The translations under genes were made by a program, and so were the position numbers. Source: an uncultured Campylobacterales bacterium (GTDB lineage: Bacteria > Campylobacterota > Campylobacteria > Campylobacterales > CACVAW01). Taken from it: a stretch of DNA of 43,640 bases. Below, in pieces: positions 42,665 to 43,640 of the stretch. Within the stretch, counting starts at the first letter, position 1. Each line of letters opens with the position of its first letter. The notes beneath the pieces are model-generated. The model did not search any database. It was not told where the DNA came from and was given only the letters and a program-made list of their open reading frames with translations. The DNA is taken from positions 1 through 43,640 of the forward strand of contig CACVAW010000009.1 of assembly GCA_902727925.1 (NCBI GenBank), read 5' to 3'.

Positions 42665-43640
42665 TTGTTATCCAAACAAAGACTTAAAAGTGTATTATTA
42701 TCAGGAAATAGCCAAGAGGAAAAAAGAGCTGAAATTAAAAAAAACTTTTTACAAACTTATGAATTATATGAAAAACTTTTTGAGTGTATAAAAAATGATA
42801 AAGCATATTTTAAAAAATCAAATAGACTTAGACATCCTTTAATATTTTATTATGCACATACTGCTGTGTTTTTTGTCAATAAGCTAATGCTTTTAGGAGT
42901 ATTAAAAAAACCTTTAAATCAACATATAGAAGCGACTTGTGCTATAGGTGTAGATGAGATGAGTTGGGATGACCTCGATGAAAAAAACTATAATTGGCCT
43001 AGTATATCAGATGTAAAGAAATATAGAGATGATGTAAAAAATATAGTTTTAGAATTAATTGAAACCCTACCACTTAGTTTACCAATATCTTGGAATAGTG
43101 AATTTTGGATAATACTAATGGGCATTGAACACGAAAAAATACATTTTGAAACATCAAGTGTACTCATTAGAGAATTGCCTATAGCAGATGTACAAACACA
43201 TAAAGACTTTACTATATGTAAGCAAGACTCAATTTCACCAAAAAATGAAATGATAACTATAGAAAAAAGTAAAATAACTCTAGGTAAAGAAAAAGACTCA
43301 ACTCTTTATGGATGGGATAACGAGTATGGAGTACATGAAGTAGATATAGATGAATTCCAAGCTTCAAAATTTTTAGTCTCAAACAAAGAATTTTTGGAAT
43401 TTGTTGAAGCTAAAGGTTATGAAAATATTAACTACTGGAGTGATGAAGGCTGGAAATGGAGAGAATTCACAAGCGCTGTACATCCAGTATTCTGGCAAAA
43501 AAATAATGTCAATTCAGAATATCAGCTTAGAACCATGCTTGAACTTGTGCCTATGATGTGGAGTTGGCCTGCTGATGTGAACTGCCATGAAGCAGAAGCT
43601 TTTTGTAAATACAAAAGTGAACAAACAAACCAAAATATAT
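42665..43640 (+). CDS. ovoA: 5-histidylcysteine sulfoxide synthase OvoA, 5' part (cut by window edge)
   Basis: OvoA joins cysteine to the histidine ring with O2 and a non-heme iron, the first step to ovothiol, a thiol antioxidant. About 325 codons are in the window. Seen are LRHPLIFYYAHTAVFFVNKL (55-74), the family block CAIGVDEMSWDDL (92-104), and MGIEHEKIHFETSS (152-165). His65, His156 and His160 fit the iron ligands of the DinB-like domain. The formylglycine-enzyme-like domain starts near 208 with TLGKE and YGWDNEYGVH. The block GVDEMSWDDL favours OvoA over ergothioneine EgtB. The start is TTG with AAGGA upstream; no ATG lies nearby. The 3' half, including any methyltransferase domain, is outside. 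Confidence 0.9.
   Translation, partial: MLSKQRLKSVLLSGNSQEEKRAEIKKNFLQTYELYEKLFECIKNDKAYFKKSNRLRHPLIFYYAHTAVFFVNKLMLLGVLKKPLNQHIEATCAIGVDEMSWDDLDEKNYNWPSISDVKKYRDDVKNIVLELIETLPLSLPISWNSEFWIILMGIEHEKIHFETSSVLIRELPIADVQTHKDFTICKQDSISPKNEMITIEKSKITLGKEKDSTLYGWDNEYGVHEVDIDEFQASKFLVSNKEFLEFVEAKGYENINYWSDEGWKWREFTSAVHPVFWQKNNVNSEYQLRTMLELVPMMWSWPADVNCHEAEAFCKYKSEQTNQNI

Overview
The window is AT-rich, tightly packed bacterial chromosome and most likely comes from the Campylobacterota (Epsilonproteobacteria), probably an Arcobacter-like genus. The lineage call rests on gene content. An HP0268-type small nuclease sits directly upstream of miaB. A protein with a plasminogen-binding PgbA-type N-terminal domain, a Csd3-like M23 peptidase, a short HisG, a DUF5718-like protein and a shortened NFACT protein are all present. 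The genus is an inference. No rRNA, tRNA or CRISPR array was seen.

Layout. 1-6753 (minus strand): clpB, an NFACT-family gene, a RhuM/PLD-like accessory gene, a PolB-type 3'-5' exonuclease and pyrD, then the first codons of a further gene cut by the left edge. 6953-10250 (plus): rpmB, a K+ channel, argJ, a small ABM-type monooxygenase and rpiB. rlmH follows on the minus strand. 10816-14642 (plus): five genes linked by four ATGA overlaps. They encode a UbiA-type polyprenyl-phosphate phosphoribosyltransferase, GtrA, DprE1-like and DprE2-like epimerase subunits and a HAD-IB phosphatase. Together they match the steps that make polyprenyl-phospho-D-arabinofuranose, the arabinose donor best known from mycobacterial cell walls. 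A broken IS630-type transposase end lies straight after this operon. 15026-23106 (minus): a multi-membrane GT-C-like protein overlapping miaA, then a LUD-domain gene, pyrH, ddl, ruvA, a GlcD-type oxidase, a PgbA-like protein and a small exported protein. 23173-29261 (plus): csd3-like, mgtE, and two tandem paralogous lipoproteins with an M30-type HEFQH metalloprotease motif. 29319-42436 (minus): a long run in the order HP0268-like, miaB, acyltransferase, porin-like protein, cca, thrS, infC, gpsA, trxB, dapB, purF, hisG, DUF5718-like and psd. 42665 to the right edge (plus): the 5' part of ovoA, starting at TTG and absent from simple ATG-to-stop ORF lists because it runs off the window.

The most notable content is the candidate polyprenyl-phospho-arabinose pathway with a nearby GT-C-like protein that could be its user. 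The DprE1-like protein has Ala at the position I align with the Cys attacked by benzothiazinones. Other leads are the tandem M30 lipoproteins, a DUF5718-like protein that keeps the metal-ligand pattern of the FAH fold, hairpins that overlap the start regions of mgtE and the K+ channel, a perfect palindrome on the clpB -10 box, and a structured purF-hisG gap.
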